Source: Fischerella muscicola SAG 1427-1 = PCC 73103
GTDB taxonomy: Bacteria > Cyanobacteriota > Cyanobacteriia > Cyanobacteriales > Nostocaceae
NCBI RefSeq assembly: GCF_000317245.1
Contig: NZ_AJLJ01000064.1
Span: 162,113 to 226,112, forward strand
Reading direction: 5' to 3'
Length of the DNA: 64,000 nucleotides
The number at the start of each line of letters is the position of its first letter. The first letter of the stretch is position 1. The translations under genes and the position numbers were made by a program. A model generated the notes under the pieces. It made no database searches. It saw only the letters and a list, made by a program, of their open reading frames with translations, and was not told the origin of the DNA. This document shows positions 28,126 through 38,179 of this stretch, one piece after another.

Positions 28126-29357
28126 AGTTGTTATCGTTCACTCGGCTTGATTAAAGTAAGCTGACAAACTTAATCTTTGACTACAGTAATCTCTCTTTTG
28201 TAAGTGCGTTCCTCTACAAATAATAACTTCCTGCGTCATCAGTCAAAACAGGAAAACTGCAAAACCTTAAATTTATTTTATTAAAATTGATATTATATTG
28301 TACTAATAATTGGCTTTGGTCAATGCTAATCTTCAACAATAGTTAATTTTATTGATATTGTACAATTATCAAGATTGTAAAAACGAAAAGAAAAGCTAAA
28401 ACTGATATTTTGCATACAATAGCACTAGATTATACAGAGGAAAAATTTTCTACTTTATAATTCTAAGTGCATACATACAAAGCTTCCTCGATGCTAAATC
28501 TTTTAAGAGGTACTTAAGTATAACTTAAATATATTGAGGCTAGCTAAGACAAATCAATAGAAAATCAAGAGCAATTCAAAATCTGATACCTTGTCGCAAA
28601 AACCCTGATACATATTGCATGTATTGTAGGGGCGTACAGTCATACGTCCTTACCGATATATTTTGTATCATCCAAAAAGTAAAATAGTATTACATGAGTT
28701 TAAAACCCTTGATTTTCCGTTAGTCCGAGTCGGTGGTAAGACAATAAGCTTTTTGGGGTTCCTAGAAGAGTACACAAAAGACTTGGTTTGTGTAGCCGTA
28801 GACGCGCAAGCGGTGAGACAGCGCGCAGAACAGGGGGTTTCCCCCCATGTGGACTGCGAACCCGTTCGTCGAAGACGTTCCCAGAGGGTAGGGCTTCCCG
28901 TAAGGGTGGCATTAAGTTCTTGGGGATTGCAAGAGTTCTAGCACCTGGCGCGCGATTACATCGCTAGGGCTAGGTGTTAAATCTGAGTAAATGTAAGTCC
29001 TATATTGAAAATTCAAAAAGCTTGTATTCCAAGATTTAACTTCACATACTCTACGAATTCTAGGCTTTCTAGGCGTCTACAGTGACTCAATAAATTAAGC
29101 TTGATTACTGACTACTATCCAGTGTTTATAAAAAATTCGATAAATAAAGCCCTGATGTATTGGATACATCAAAATTTTACAATTCAAAATGATATGGCTT
29201 GATATTTACCAATTAATTCATTTACTAACTTCCATGCAAAAGACTTACAAAAATTTTCATAGGGATTTAGTATAATACAAGAGATTATTAATCATAAGAA
29301 AAATTTTTCAGGGCATCCTTAGCGTCATTTGCCACGCAGTCGCACCTTTTGTAATCA
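28126..29357. other. 1.2-kb AT-rich intergenic region with degenerate palindromic repeats
   Basis: No credible gene. The imperfect palindrome GTAGGGGCGTAC/ATACGTCCTTAC is at 28626-28653. At 28795-28915 a GC-rich block includes GGGGGTTTCCCCCC and GCTTCCCGTAAGGG, typical of Nostocales palindromic repeats. An open frame at 28663-28941 is made mostly of this block. The rest is AT-rich and featureless. Confidence 0.55.
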
Positions 29358-31397
29358 ATGATCTGCTGCTTAAATCCTGATTGCCCACATCCCCTCAATC
29401 CTGATGGAAAGGAGTTCTGCCAAACTTGTAACAGTCCCCTCCCACAACTGTTACGGAAGCGCTTTCGTGTCATCCGCGTGCTTTCTGATGAGGGTGGATT
29501 TGGTAGAACTTACTTGGCAGAAGATATAGATAAACTTAACGAACGCTGCGTTATCAAGCAATTAGCGCCTAAATTCCAAGAAAGCTGGGCCCTTTCCAAA
29601 GCAATGGATTTATTTCAGAGAGAGGCGCAGCGTTTGCAACAACTCGGAGAACATCCGCAAATACCAACTTTATTGGCTTATTTTGAAGAAAACACATACC
29701 TCTACTTGGTGCAGCAGTTTATAGATGGACAGAATTTGTTAAAGGAGTTGCAACAAAAAAGAGGGTATAGTGCTAACGAAATTCGAGACATTTTGTTAGA
29801 TTTATTACCTGTTTTAAGATTTATTCATGAACGAGGAGTCATTCATAGAGATATCAAGCCACAGAATATTATCCGCCGTAAAAATGATGGGCGTCTATGC
29901 TTGATTGATTTTGGTTCTTCCAAGCAATTAACAGCGAAAGTACACATACAAATGGGTACTTCGATTGGTTCACATGGCTATTCAGCGATCGAACAAATCA
30001 GGGATGGAAAAGCCTACCCAGCTAGCGATTTATTCAGTTTAGGAGCTACTTGCTTTCATTTGTTGACTGGAGTTTCTCCTTTTAAACTGTGGACAGAACA
30101 TGGCTATGCTTGGGTGCAAGATTGGCAACATTATTTAAAGAGTCCAATCGCCATTGAACTGGCTGAAGTTCTAGACAAGCTATTAGCAAAAGATAGTCAT
30201 CACCGCTATCAATCGGCTGAACAAGGTCTGAAAGCTTTGATGCCTAAGCAGCTATCAGAACGAAAAGCCGAAATAGCTAACTCGTCGGTCATACTACCAC
30301 CAACTCAGCCGCCATTTGTACCTAAAAAATACACATTGCTGAGAAATTTCTTCTTGCTAGGTTCTTTTATCATGTTGATCGTGTTGGGTGAATTTTTCTA
30401 TCGCCAATCCCATCACTTTGACATCTCTGTTTCTTCTCGTTTTGGTCAATCTGATAACACAGCAACAAATACTGAAGCAATTCTTCCCCAATCGTCTAAA
30501 CTGCCTATGGGGAATTTTTATTTGGCGCACACTTTCAAATCGCCCTCCAAATCGGTTTTGTCTGTTGCGATTAGCCCAGATGATAAGACAATTGTCAGCA
30601 ACAGTGGGGACACCATTAAACTTTGGAGTCTAACAACTGGACAGGAAATCATTACTTTAAAAGGACATGGCGATCGCGTTAATGCTGTTAGCATTACCCC
30701 AGATGGACAAACCTTAGTTAGTGGTAGTGAAGACAAAACCATCAAACTCTGGAACCTTGCTAGAGGACAGGAAATCCGAACTTTTGAGGGACATACAAGT
30801 TCAGTTCATACCCTGGTCATTAGCCCAGATGGTAATCTTGTAGCCAACGGTAGCGACGATAACACGATTAAATTGTGGGATTTGGCAACTGGCCAAGAAA
30901 TACGCACTTTTAATGGTCACACCTCTTGGGTGCGATCTATCGTCTTCAATCCTGATCAAAAAACTTTGATTAGTGGAAGTCGTGATCAAACTATTAAAAT
31001 TTGGGATTTGACAACCGGAAACGAAATTCGTAATCTTACAGGACATACCCAAGCTGTAACATCCATCGCAATTACGCCAGATGGAAAAACCCTGATCAGT
31101 GGAAGTGATGATAAAACCATCAAAATTTGGGATTTGGTAACTGGCAAAGAAATTCGTACTCTTGTAGGGCATTCTGGAGGAGTTCGCTCTATTGCTCTTA
31201 GTCCCGATGGCCAAACTCTTGCTAGCGGTAGTAGCGATAAGACTATTAAATTGTGGAATATAAAAACAGGCGAACAAATTCGTACTCTGGCAGGACATGG
31301 CGACGGAGTTCAATCTCTGGCGTTTAGTCAAAAGGGCAACATCTTAGTTAGCTGCGGTTTTGACAACATCATCAAAATTTGGCGAGTCTCAACTTAA
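29358..31397 (+). CDS. Ser/Thr protein kinase with N-terminal zinc ribbon and C-terminal WD40 propeller
   Basis: A 679-residue membrane-anchored signalling protein. A zinc-ribbon-like start (C4, C9, C21, C24) leads into a Hanks-type kinase: Gly-loop GGFGRTYLA (46-54), Lys67 in CVIKQL, HRDIKPQN (163-170) and DFG (184-186). All catalytic residues are present. One membrane helix is at about 331-348. Residues 395-679 hold seven WD40 blades with near-identical endings (DKTIKLW..TG.EIRTL.GH). The likely topology is kinase in the cytoplasm and propeller on the other side. It is paralogous to the gene at 34673. Confidence 0.93.
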   Translation: MICCLNPDCPHPLNPDGKEFCQTCNSPLPQLLRKRFRVIRVLSDEGGFGRTYLAEDIDKLNERCVIKQLAPKFQESWALSKAMDLFQREAQRLQQLGEHPQIPTLLAYFEENTYLYLVQQFIDGQNLLKELQQKRGYSANEIRDILLDLLPVLRFIHERGVIHRDIKPQNIIRRKNDGRLCLIDFGSSKQLTAKVHIQMGTSIGSHGYSAIEQIRDGKAYPASDLFSLGATCFHLLTGVSPFKLWTEHGYAWVQDWQHYLKSPIAIELAEVLDKLLAKDSHHRYQSAEQGLKALMPKQLSERKAEIANSSVILPPTQPPFVPKKYTLLRNFFLLGSFIMLIVLGEFFYRQSHHFDISVSSRFGQSDNTATNTEAILPQSSKLPMGNFYLAHTFKSPSKSVLSVAISPDDKTIVSNSGDTIKLWSLTTGQEIITLKGHGDRVNAVSITPDGQTLVSGSEDKTIKLWNLARGQEIRTFEGHTSSVHTLVISPDGNLVANGSDDNTIKLWDLATGQEIRTFNGHTSWVRSIVFNPDQKTLISGSRDQTIKIWDLTTGNEIRNLTGHTQAVTSIAITPDGKTLISGSDDKTIKIWDLVTGKEIRTLVGHSGGVRSIALSPDGQTLASGSSDKTIKLWNIKTGEQIRTLAGHGDGVQSLAFSQKGNILVSCGFDNIIKIWRVST

Positions 31398-31566
31398 TCG
31401 TTTTTTTACATATAAAAAGTAATGTTAAATATTGGCCAATAAATCTGAAAAGTCATTCATCCGATGGGTAAATAAATTTATCCCCAGGAAAATATATCAA
31501 ATCTCTGGTTTGTGAATTTCACAGCATGAGACCTGAGCAACTGCTGAATTTGCAATATCTGTACAA

Positions 31567-32607
31567 ATGAGCTACTCAAAAATCAAAATCTTAACGGGTG
31601 CGGCGATCATACTTTTAGGGTCTGGAGGAACTTGGCTGTGGCAATCTGCTCCAGCTGCCACCAGCTTGTCTCCTGAAAGCTTTAGTCAGTCAAATAAAGC
31701 GGCATGGGCAAATGTTGGTGTCGGCGACGCTCTCACCCTCAAAGGACATGCCCACCCCGTTTGGTCTGTGGCGATGAGTCCAGATGGTAAGAAACTTGCT
31801 TCTGCAAGCACAGACAAAACTATCAAAATTTGGGATCTGGCAACAGGAGCAGAATTACACACTTTGAAGGGTCATTCTGAATGGATCAATTCTGTTGCTA
31901 TTAGTCCTGATGGCAAAATGCTTGCGTCAGCCAGTGCAGATAATACCATCAAACTTTGGGATTTGCAAACAGGAAAATTACTTCAGACTTTAAAAGGACA
32001 TCTAGCCTCAGTTCAGTCTATCGCCTTCAGTTCAGATAACCAAACTTTAGTTAGTGGCAGTTGGGATCAGAGCATTAAACTGTGGGATGTAGCCACAGGC
32101 AAACAAATTCGCACCCTCAAAGGAGATTGTGACGTAGTAGATGCGATCGCTATTAGCCCTGATGGAAATACTGTAGCTAGTAGTAGTTACTTTGAGAACA
32201 GTGTGAAGCTGTGGAATTTACACACAGGAAAACAAATTCGCATCTTGAGAGGTCACACACAGGCTATTCATTCCCTTGCTTTTACTCCTGATAGCAATAC
32301 TTTAGCGACTGGCAGCTGGGACAACACGATCAAACTGTGGAGTTTAAAGACTGGTAAAGAAAATTATACATTTGCAGGTCATACCAACAAGGTTTGGTCT
32401 GTCAGCTTTAGTCCAGATGGGAAGACTTTGGCTAGTGGTAGTTGGGATAAGACAATCAAACTTTGGAATGTGAACACAGGAGAAGAAATTCGCACCCTCA
32501 AAGGACATGACGACAAAGTTTGGTCTGTCGCCTTTAGTGTTGATGGTAATTCTGTTGCAAGTAGTAGTCTGGACAAAACGATCAAGATTTGGCGGGTATC
32601 GCAGTAA
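31567..32607 (+). CDS. WD40-repeat protein with N-terminal membrane anchor
   Basis: A 346-residue protein. Residues about 7-25 (LTGAAIILLGSGGTWLW) form a signal anchor, and residues 50-346 form seven WD40 blades, one full beta-propeller. Blade consensus (SPDGKTLASGS-DKTIKLW) is the same as in the flanking kinases, and the domain order is that of the kinase C-terminal half without the kinase. It may be a partner or a product of duplication followed by loss. A hairpin terminator follows. Confidence 0.9.
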   Translation: MSYSKIKILTGAAIILLGSGGTWLWQSAPAATSLSPESFSQSNKAAWANVGVGDALTLKGHAHPVWSVAMSPDGKKLASASTDKTIKIWDLATGAELHTLKGHSEWINSVAISPDGKMLASASADNTIKLWDLQTGKLLQTLKGHLASVQSIAFSSDNQTLVSGSWDQSIKLWDVATGKQIRTLKGDCDVVDAIAISPDGNTVASSSYFENSVKLWNLHTGKQIRILRGHTQAIHSLAFTPDSNTLATGSWDNTIKLWSLKTGKENYTFAGHTNKVWSVSFSPDGKTLASGSWDKTIKLWNVNTGEEIRTLKGHDDKVWSVAFSVDGNSVASSSLDKTIKIWRVSQ

Positions 32608-32661
32608 AGATTGTTGGTATAGCAATCCGTGCGTATAGGAGTAGTGAAAATTAAGACAGCC

Positions 32662-32700
32662 AGATCCCCGATGTCGCAGAAGTTGTCGGGGATCTTGTTA
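32662..32700 (+). terminator. Rho-independent-type hairpin after the WD40 gene
   Basis: AGATCCCCGA (32662-32671) and TCGGGGATCT (32686-32695) form a perfect 10-bp stem with a 14-base loop, followed by TGTTATT. It lies 55 bases after the WD40 stop and before the convergent PPC gene. Confidence 0.7.
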
Positions 32701-32764
32701 TTCACGTTGGCGCAGCCTGCCCTTGGGGCTTATGATTTGGAAATGCTGTAGTTGGTAGATCAAA

Positions 32765-34114
32765 CTAAAAAATAGTCAATCGATATGTACCCGTTCGTTG
32801 AGGAACAGAGGAAATCACCACAACATAATAAGTCCCATCTTCAGGTAACTTAGCTCGATCAATCAAAGCGGTGTATCTACCATCCTTATCATTATCCGCA
32901 GCAATAACTTGACCTTTGGAATTGAGCAGAACGATATAGGGGGAAAACTGTTCTAGGACACTATCTACACGTATGCTCACAAGTTGGTCTTTTTTTCCAT
33001 CAAAACTAGAAACATTGTAAGGACTGCCATTATTTCGGAGTTTAGAGCCGTTTGCTGTCAATTGATCTGATTCATCGAGAGTATAACTAGCTCTGTCGTT
33101 CCTGAGAGCTAAACTATAACGACCTATTTCTCCTGGATTGCGGCTAGTGACTGCGATCGTATAAATACCTCTAGCAGGTAGTCTGATAAATAGAAATGCG
33201 TCTTTGACTTCCCCATTAATTCCTGTTTCCCCACTGCTTCTCTTAGCAAGAACGTTATTATTGGGGTCAAGCAAAATCATGAATGGATTTAGATTCAGAT
33301 TATTAGAACGGCGTTGATCAGCACTACCAATCAGTCTGATTTGAATTAATTGATTTTCTCTGCCCTCAAACTGATAAAAGTGAAAATATCTGCCTTGAGA
33401 TTTAAAATCACCCGGAGCTAAGACACCCAATTGAATGTCTACAAAGTTAATTGCTTTGGCGTTAGGTATTTTGCTACCAGAAACAGGTGAGCCGCCAGAA
33501 TTTCTATTATTATTTGTAGGCTTAGTCCTAGAGGGTGAAGAATTAACAGGACGAGAATTGGGCTGTGGTGCTGGTTGAGTATTGGTCGGTTTGGGTGTAC
33601 TTGGTGTAGAAGGACGAGGATTGGGCTGTGGCGCTGGTTGAGTATAAGTCGGTTTGGGTGTACTTGGTGTAGAAGGACGAGGATTGGGCTGTGGTGCTGG
33701 CTGAGTATTGGGAGTAGAACCAGTCCCAGAAGGTTGGGGTTTTGGAGTAGATGTTGGAGTTGGAGAGGGTGTAGGAGTAGGAGTAGAACCAGTACCAGCA
33801 GGTTGAGGTTGTGGAGTAGATGCTGGAGTTGGAGATGGTATGGGTGTGGGGGAAATGGGAGATTCTATAGGCTGATTAGTTTGAGCAGCTGGGGATGGTT
33901 GCGTAACAGGAATTTGCTCGATCGCTTGTTTGACTGGTTCTGGTTGTCTCTCATCTGGTGTTTTAGCAATTGTGAATTCTTCCGACTGTTTGGGAATTTC
34001 CAACGCAGCTATAGGCAAAGCATAATTTGTGATTAACAAACTACTACTCAGAGAAATAATTAAAGCCAAATCAACTTTATTCCGAAAGTTTTTTTGATTT
34101 CTTCCTACGAACAT
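32765..34114 (-). CDS. Secreted proline-rich protein with PPC-like domains
   Basis: A 449-residue protein. A signal segment lies near the N-terminus (LALIISLSSSLLITNYALPIAAL), followed by a P/T/Q/S-rich linker with imperfect repeats of PAPQPNPRPSTPSTPKP (about 75-195). The C-terminal 250 residues have two beta-rich units (YFHFYQFEGRENQLIQIRL; PYNVSSFDGKKDQLVSIRV) like bacterial pre-peptidase C-terminal domains. No peptidase is attached. The ATG at 34112-34114 has AGGAG just upstream. An alternative ATG at 34159 adds 15 residues. It is convergent with, and sandwiched between, the WD40 and kinase genes. Confidence 0.75.
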   Translation of the reverse strand: MFVGRNQKNFRNKVDLALIISLSSSLLITNYALPIAALEIPKQSEEFTIAKTPDERQPEPVKQAIEQIPVTQPSPAAQTNQPIESPISPTPIPSPTPASTPQPQPAGTGSTPTPTPSPTPTSTPKPQPSGTGSTPNTQPAPQPNPRPSTPSTPKPTYTQPAPQPNPRPSTPSTPKPTNTQPAPQPNSRPVNSSPSRTKPTNNNRNSGGSPVSGSKIPNAKAINFVDIQLGVLAPGDFKSQGRYFHFYQFEGRENQLIQIRLIGSADQRRSNNLNLNPFMILLDPNNNVLAKRSSGETGINGEVKDAFLFIRLPARGIYTIAVTSRNPGEIGRYSLALRNDRASYTLDESDQLTANGSKLRNNGSPYNVSSFDGKKDQLVSIRVDSVLEQFSPYIVLLNSKGQVIAADNDKDGRYTALIDRAKLPEDGTYYVVVISSVPQRTGTYRLTIF

Positions 34115-34672
34115 ATCACTCCTCACAATTCTGATGCATAGATAATAGATGAAACACAAAAAAATTTGAAAATCCTAATTTTACCCCACAAATCATCTTG
34201 ATTTTGATGAAATTTTCAATTATAAGTAACTTTAGCTATTCTCGAATTTATGGCATTACTTATTAATTAGATTTTCATTTTAGTGAAAAGTTCCTATTTT
34301 TATTACTTTCGATAGTTGATTTTATTAGAGATTTGATATAACTCCTACCAAAAAATATTATATTTGCTTTTCATAGTATTTCATAAACACGAGTATTATT
34401 TATGAATTGATGATTGATAACTGTACAAGTCTATTAAAAAATTTTGTTTCCGTACTTATTTGGTAATATATAAAATGTGAACATAGGCATATTGACACCA
34501 ACGCCTGTGCTGCTGGCAACCACGATTCTAAAAAAATATTCTATACTTTAATTTTAAATTGCTTAGTTACCAGTAGATTGATTCTGGAGTCAGAAACTTT
34601 ATTTTGGCAAATTAATAGCAAAATGATACGTCATGAATTAACATATACTCAAGCTGCAAATTTCTTGCTAGT
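34115..34672. other. ~560-bp AT-rich region between divergent PPC and kinase genes
   Basis: No gene, array or strong hairpin seen. It should hold both promoters. Confidence 0.5.
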
Positions 34673-36745
34673 ATGATTTGCTGCCTGAATCCCGATTGCC
34701 AAGATCCTTTAAATCCTGATGATAGCCAATATTGTCAGAATTGTGGAACGCTACTAGTACCTCTGCTTAGAGGTCACTATCGTGTTATTGACAGATTGTC
34801 TGTAGAAGGTGGATTTAGTATCACCTATCTAGCGGAAGATATCGACAAACTAAATGCAAAATGTGTTGTTAAGCAACTCGCCCCAAAAGTCAAAGACACA
34901 GGGGCATTAAAGAAAGCTGTCCAGCTTTTTGAACAGGAAGCCCAACGACTAGAAGAATTGGGAGAACACCCACAAATTCCCCATCTGCTAGCTTACTTTG
35001 AGCAAGATAACTATTTATATTTAGTACAACAATATATAGATGGGCAAAATTTACTCAAAGAATTGCAGCAGCAAGGTAGATTTAGCGAGAGAAAAATCCG
35101 AGAGCTTTTATTAGATTTATTACCAGTTCTGAAATTTATCCATGATCACGGTGTAGTTCACCGAGATATCAAACCTCAAAACATTATTCGCCGTAAATCT
35201 GTACATCTTTCTAGAGAAAGAGATTCAAAAGGAGAGTTAGTACTAATTGATTTTGGAGCCTCAAAGCTGCTGACGACAACAGTGCAGCCGAAAATGGGAA
35301 CAACTATTGGTTCACATGGGTATACTCCTGTTGAACAAATGCAAGATGGAGAGGCTTATCCAGCTAGTGATTTATTTAGTTTGGGCGCCACTTGTTTTTA
35401 CTTGCTAACTGGAACTTCCCCATCAAAATTGTGGATGCAACAAGGCTATGGTTGGGTATCATCTTGGTGGCAATATTTTAGTACTCCTAGTAGAGGTGGA
35501 CTTGCCCTTTCTATGGAATTGGGTAGGGTTTTGGACAAGCTGCTAAAGATAGAGATTCAAGAACGCTATCAATCAGCCGATGATGTAATTAGAGATTTAT
35601 CACGTCAACCATCACCCTTACCAGAACTTGATGAAACCGTACTGTCAGGTTCGCCAGAAAGTAGAGGTGGATTTTTTGCACAATCAACTAAAAAATTTAA
35701 AAATAAATTATTCATTAATGGTGTAATTGTCATATTGGCATTAGTAGGGGTTTGGTATTTTCAGTCTCGCCCACAGGTAACTCAGTCTGCTGATTCTGTT
35801 CCACCTCAAGAGACTGTGACTGTAACTCAAAAATCTGACGAACCCAGTACTTTAAAAGGACATGCTAGCGATGTTAATTCTGTCGCTTTTGATTTTGATG
35901 GGCAAAAGCTGGCTAGTGGTAGTGATGACAAAACTATTAAAATTTGGGATTTAGCCACTCAAAAAGAAATTCAGACTTTGGAGGGACATTCCGAATGGGT
36001 TTGGAGTGTTGTCTTTAGTCCTGATGGACAAACTCTTGCGAGTGCAAGTGCAGACAAAACAGTTAAATTATGGGATTTAGCCACCGGAAGGGAAATTTTC
36101 ACGCTCAAAGGACACAAAGCTGGTGTCACTTCTGTAGCCTTTAGTCCTGATGGACAAACCGTTGCTAGTGCTAGTTTAGATAAGACGGTCAAACTGTGGA
36201 ATGTCAGAACCGGAAAAGAAATTTGCACTCTTGTGGGACATTCTGGGGCGATCGCTTCTGTAGCTTTTAGTCCCGATGGGCAAACTGTTGCTAGCGGTAG
36301 CTGGGATAAAACTATTAGACTGTGGAATGTCAATGCTGCTAAGAGTATCCGTACCTTAAAAGGACACTCTGATTTAATTGTTTCTGTAGCTTTTAGTCCC
36401 GATGGTGCTAGCCTGGCTAGTGGCAGTAAAGACAAAACTGTTAAACTGTGGAACTTGGCAACAGGAAAAGCAACTTTGACTTTAAAAGCCCATACTGATA
36501 AAGTCAATTCCGTTGCTTTTGTACCTAATACAGCTAACAATAAATCTTTAGATGCAGTCAGTCTCGTTAGTGGTAGTAGTGACAATACAATTAAACTGTG
36601 GAATCTGAAAACAGGGAAAGAAATTCGTACTCTCAAAAGAGACTCTGGTTATATCTATTCTGTTGCGATTAGTTCAGATGGACAGACTCTTGCTAGCGGG
36701 GGTAGTGCAGGGAATCTGATTAAGATTTGGCGAGTGCAAGATTGA
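34673..36745 (+). CDS. Ser/Thr protein kinase-WD40 fusion, paralogue of 29358
   Basis: A 690-residue protein with the same order: zinc-ribbon-like start (C4, C9, C21, C24), Hanks kinase (Lys67, HRD 163-165, DFG 193-195), membrane helix at about 344-361, and seven WD40 blades. Differences: the Gly-loop reads GGFSITYLA, with the third glycine replaced by serine, and nine extra residues (SVHLSRERD) sit between the catalytic loop and DFG. A blade near the end has a longer loop (NTANNKSLDAV). Activity is likely but less certain than for its paralogue. Confidence 0.92.
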   Translation: MICCLNPDCQDPLNPDDSQYCQNCGTLLVPLLRGHYRVIDRLSVEGGFSITYLAEDIDKLNAKCVVKQLAPKVKDTGALKKAVQLFEQEAQRLEELGEHPQIPHLLAYFEQDNYLYLVQQYIDGQNLLKELQQQGRFSERKIRELLLDLLPVLKFIHDHGVVHRDIKPQNIIRRKSVHLSRERDSKGELVLIDFGASKLLTTTVQPKMGTTIGSHGYTPVEQMQDGEAYPASDLFSLGATCFYLLTGTSPSKLWMQQGYGWVSSWWQYFSTPSRGGLALSMELGRVLDKLLKIEIQERYQSADDVIRDLSRQPSPLPELDETVLSGSPESRGGFFAQSTKKFKNKLFINGVIVILALVGVWYFQSRPQVTQSADSVPPQETVTVTQKSDEPSTLKGHASDVNSVAFDFDGQKLASGSDDKTIKIWDLATQKEIQTLEGHSEWVWSVVFSPDGQTLASASADKTVKLWDLATGREIFTLKGHKAGVTSVAFSPDGQTVASASLDKTVKLWNVRTGKEICTLVGHSGAIASVAFSPDGQTVASGSWDKTIRLWNVNAAKSIRTLKGHSDLIVSVAFSPDGASLASGSKDKTVKLWNLATGKATLTLKAHTDKVNSVAFVPNTANNKSLDAVSLVSGSSDNTIKLWNLKTGKEIRTLKRDSGYIYSVAISSDGQTLASGGSAGNLIKIWRVQD

Positions 36746-37115
36746 GTTTGGGGATTGGGGATTGAGGATTGCATCTAGTAGTGATGGATGTTGTTGTCGG
36801 ACAATGGCGTATTCCTGAAATTGACGTTAGGTGCTACGACAAGCTTGGCGATCGCACTTGCGGAGGAAAGAGGACTAATTAAATAATTATAGTAGGATGC
36901 TAACAATATCCTCTAAAACTAGCCTTCCATTTTTTCCATTTTTATCACAGTAAGCTCGAAATCTTAAGCCTTTATACGAGTACTCGCGACTAGTAAAGTC
37001 CACTCTTTTTCTCCGATGCACCTGCAAAATCGCTGATATTTGCATACTACCACTTTCAGAACATAGTCTCAGCAAGTACTAGCGTACTATCAGGAAACAC
37101 ATTTTAGGAGGTTAA
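36746..37115. other. 370-bp intergenic region with a doubtful 62-codon frame
   Basis: A minus-strand frame at 36887-37075 could encode a 62- or 52-residue basic protein (KGLRFRAYCDKNGKNGRLVLEDI). It has no clear ribosome site, matches no family known to me, and may be a remnant. GGGGATTGGGGATTGAGG repeats follow the kinase stop. Confidence 0.35.
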
Positions 37116-37802
37116 CTAAATTTTGTCTGGATCAATTCCTAATTCCCGCAACTTTTGGGCTAGTTGTTCCGCACGCTGTTGTTGTTGTTGTGCTAATTCT
37201 TCTGGTGTGGGTAATTTTCGACCCTCTTGGTCATACCAGTATAACCACTCTCGTGTACGTCCTTGATAGGTTCCCTGTTCTCGCCCAATTGCCAAACCAA
37301 TCTCTGACATCCAGACACGCGCACCTGGTTGTAAGACGTAATTTCCCTCGACTAAACGATACACTTCTAGAGGTTCTCGCTTACGTCGATAGCGGCGAGT
37401 CGGTACGTAGATTGCGTAATATAAAATTCCTAAGTTGGCATAATCAAGCTTTTTCTGTTCGTACTTGCCCCCATAAGTTTTGGAAACAACTTCTAACGCA
37501 AAAATGGGGACAATACCATCTTCTTCCCACAGCACATAACTTAAACGTCCATCTTCGTCAACAAACCGTTCTACTCCCAAGCTGAGAAACCCATCTGGTA
37601 CTAATGGTGATTTACTGGGTGCATAGTAAATACCCATATCAACACCAAAAAACCAATCATGACGCTGACTCCATGCTAAAGCCAAAATTGCTGCTAACAA
37701 ATTCGGAATCAGGTTTTGTAGTTCGTTATCCACTGGGGTGTCATCAGAATCGGGAAGTTCTGCTGAGGATGGCAGACAGTCTAAGGAATTGTACTGTAGC
37801 AT
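37116..37802 (-). CDS. Uma2-family (DUF820) putative endonuclease
   Basis: A 228-residue member of the large cyanobacterial Uma2 family, related to PD-(D/E)xK nucleases. Visible elements: VDMGIYYAPS, LVPDGFLSLG (the PD), FALEVVSKTYGGKYEQKK (E-x-V and the lysine), YAIYVP and LEVYRL. A Q-rich coiled C-terminus follows (EELAQQQQQRAEQLAQKL). Biological role is unknown. Such genes occur in many copies per cyanobacterial genome. Confidence 0.85.
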   Translation of the reverse strand: MLQYNSLDCLPSSAELPDSDDTPVDNELQNLIPNLLAAILALAWSQRHDWFFGVDMGIYYAPSKSPLVPDGFLSLGVERFVDEDGRLSYVLWEEDGIVPIFALEVVSKTYGGKYEQKKLDYANLGILYYAIYVPTRRYRRKREPLEVYRLVEGNYVLQPGARVWMSEIGLAIGREQGTYQGRTREWLYWYDQEGRKLPTPEELAQQQQQRAEQLAQKLRELGIDPDKI

Positions 37803-38059
37803 GACAGCCCTCGTCTAGGTTGCTAGGTCTATTTTAGGTTAACTCAAATGGGTGTTGAGAGCTATCGCACAAACCTTCAGAATGTTACAAACATGTAGAA
37901 CAGCTAGTAATAGAAATAAAACAGTATTATTAGTGACTTACCTGATAGCTTGATTGAAAATAGGATTTAGATGGAACCAACAACAGAACAATTGAGAGCG
38001 TTTTACATGTAGATGTGTCAGAGCAAGTAATATGTTTAAGTTCAGTTCATGATGGCTAC

Positions 38060-38179
38060 TTAATTAACCTGCATTGTTAATGCATCGACCTGTATTGTTA
38101 ATGTATCGACCTGCATTGTTAATGTATCGACCTGCATTGTTAATGTATCGACCTGCATTATTAATGCATCGACTTGCAT
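38060..38179 (-). CDS. Possible 39-residue heptad-repeat peptide encoded by the minisatellite
   Basis: On the minus strand an ATG at 38177-38179 opens a frame of five 7-residue repeats (consensus MQVDTLT) ending MQVN then TAA. Valine and leucine fall at a/d spacing, so a short coiled coil is conceivable. No ribosome site is visible and it may be an accidental frame of the 21-bp repeat. Confidence 0.2.
   Translation of the reverse strand: MQVDALIMQVDTLTMQVDTLTMQVDTLTIQVDALTMQVN

Noticed and set aside
28663..28941. 92-codon plus-strand open frame
   Set aside because: Most of it is a GC-rich palindromic repeat block, there is no ribosome site, and the protein is low-complexity and unlike any family.
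33575..34036. 153-codon plus-strand frame opposite the PPC gene
   Set aside because: It is the antisense of the proline-rich linker and gives only W/R/S-rich low complexity.
35971..36636. Long minus-strand frame opposite the WD40 region (and similar ones at 30801-31331 and 32344-32705)
   Set aside because: Repeated WD40 codons leave the opposite strand open by chance. The plus-strand proteins are clearly the real ones.
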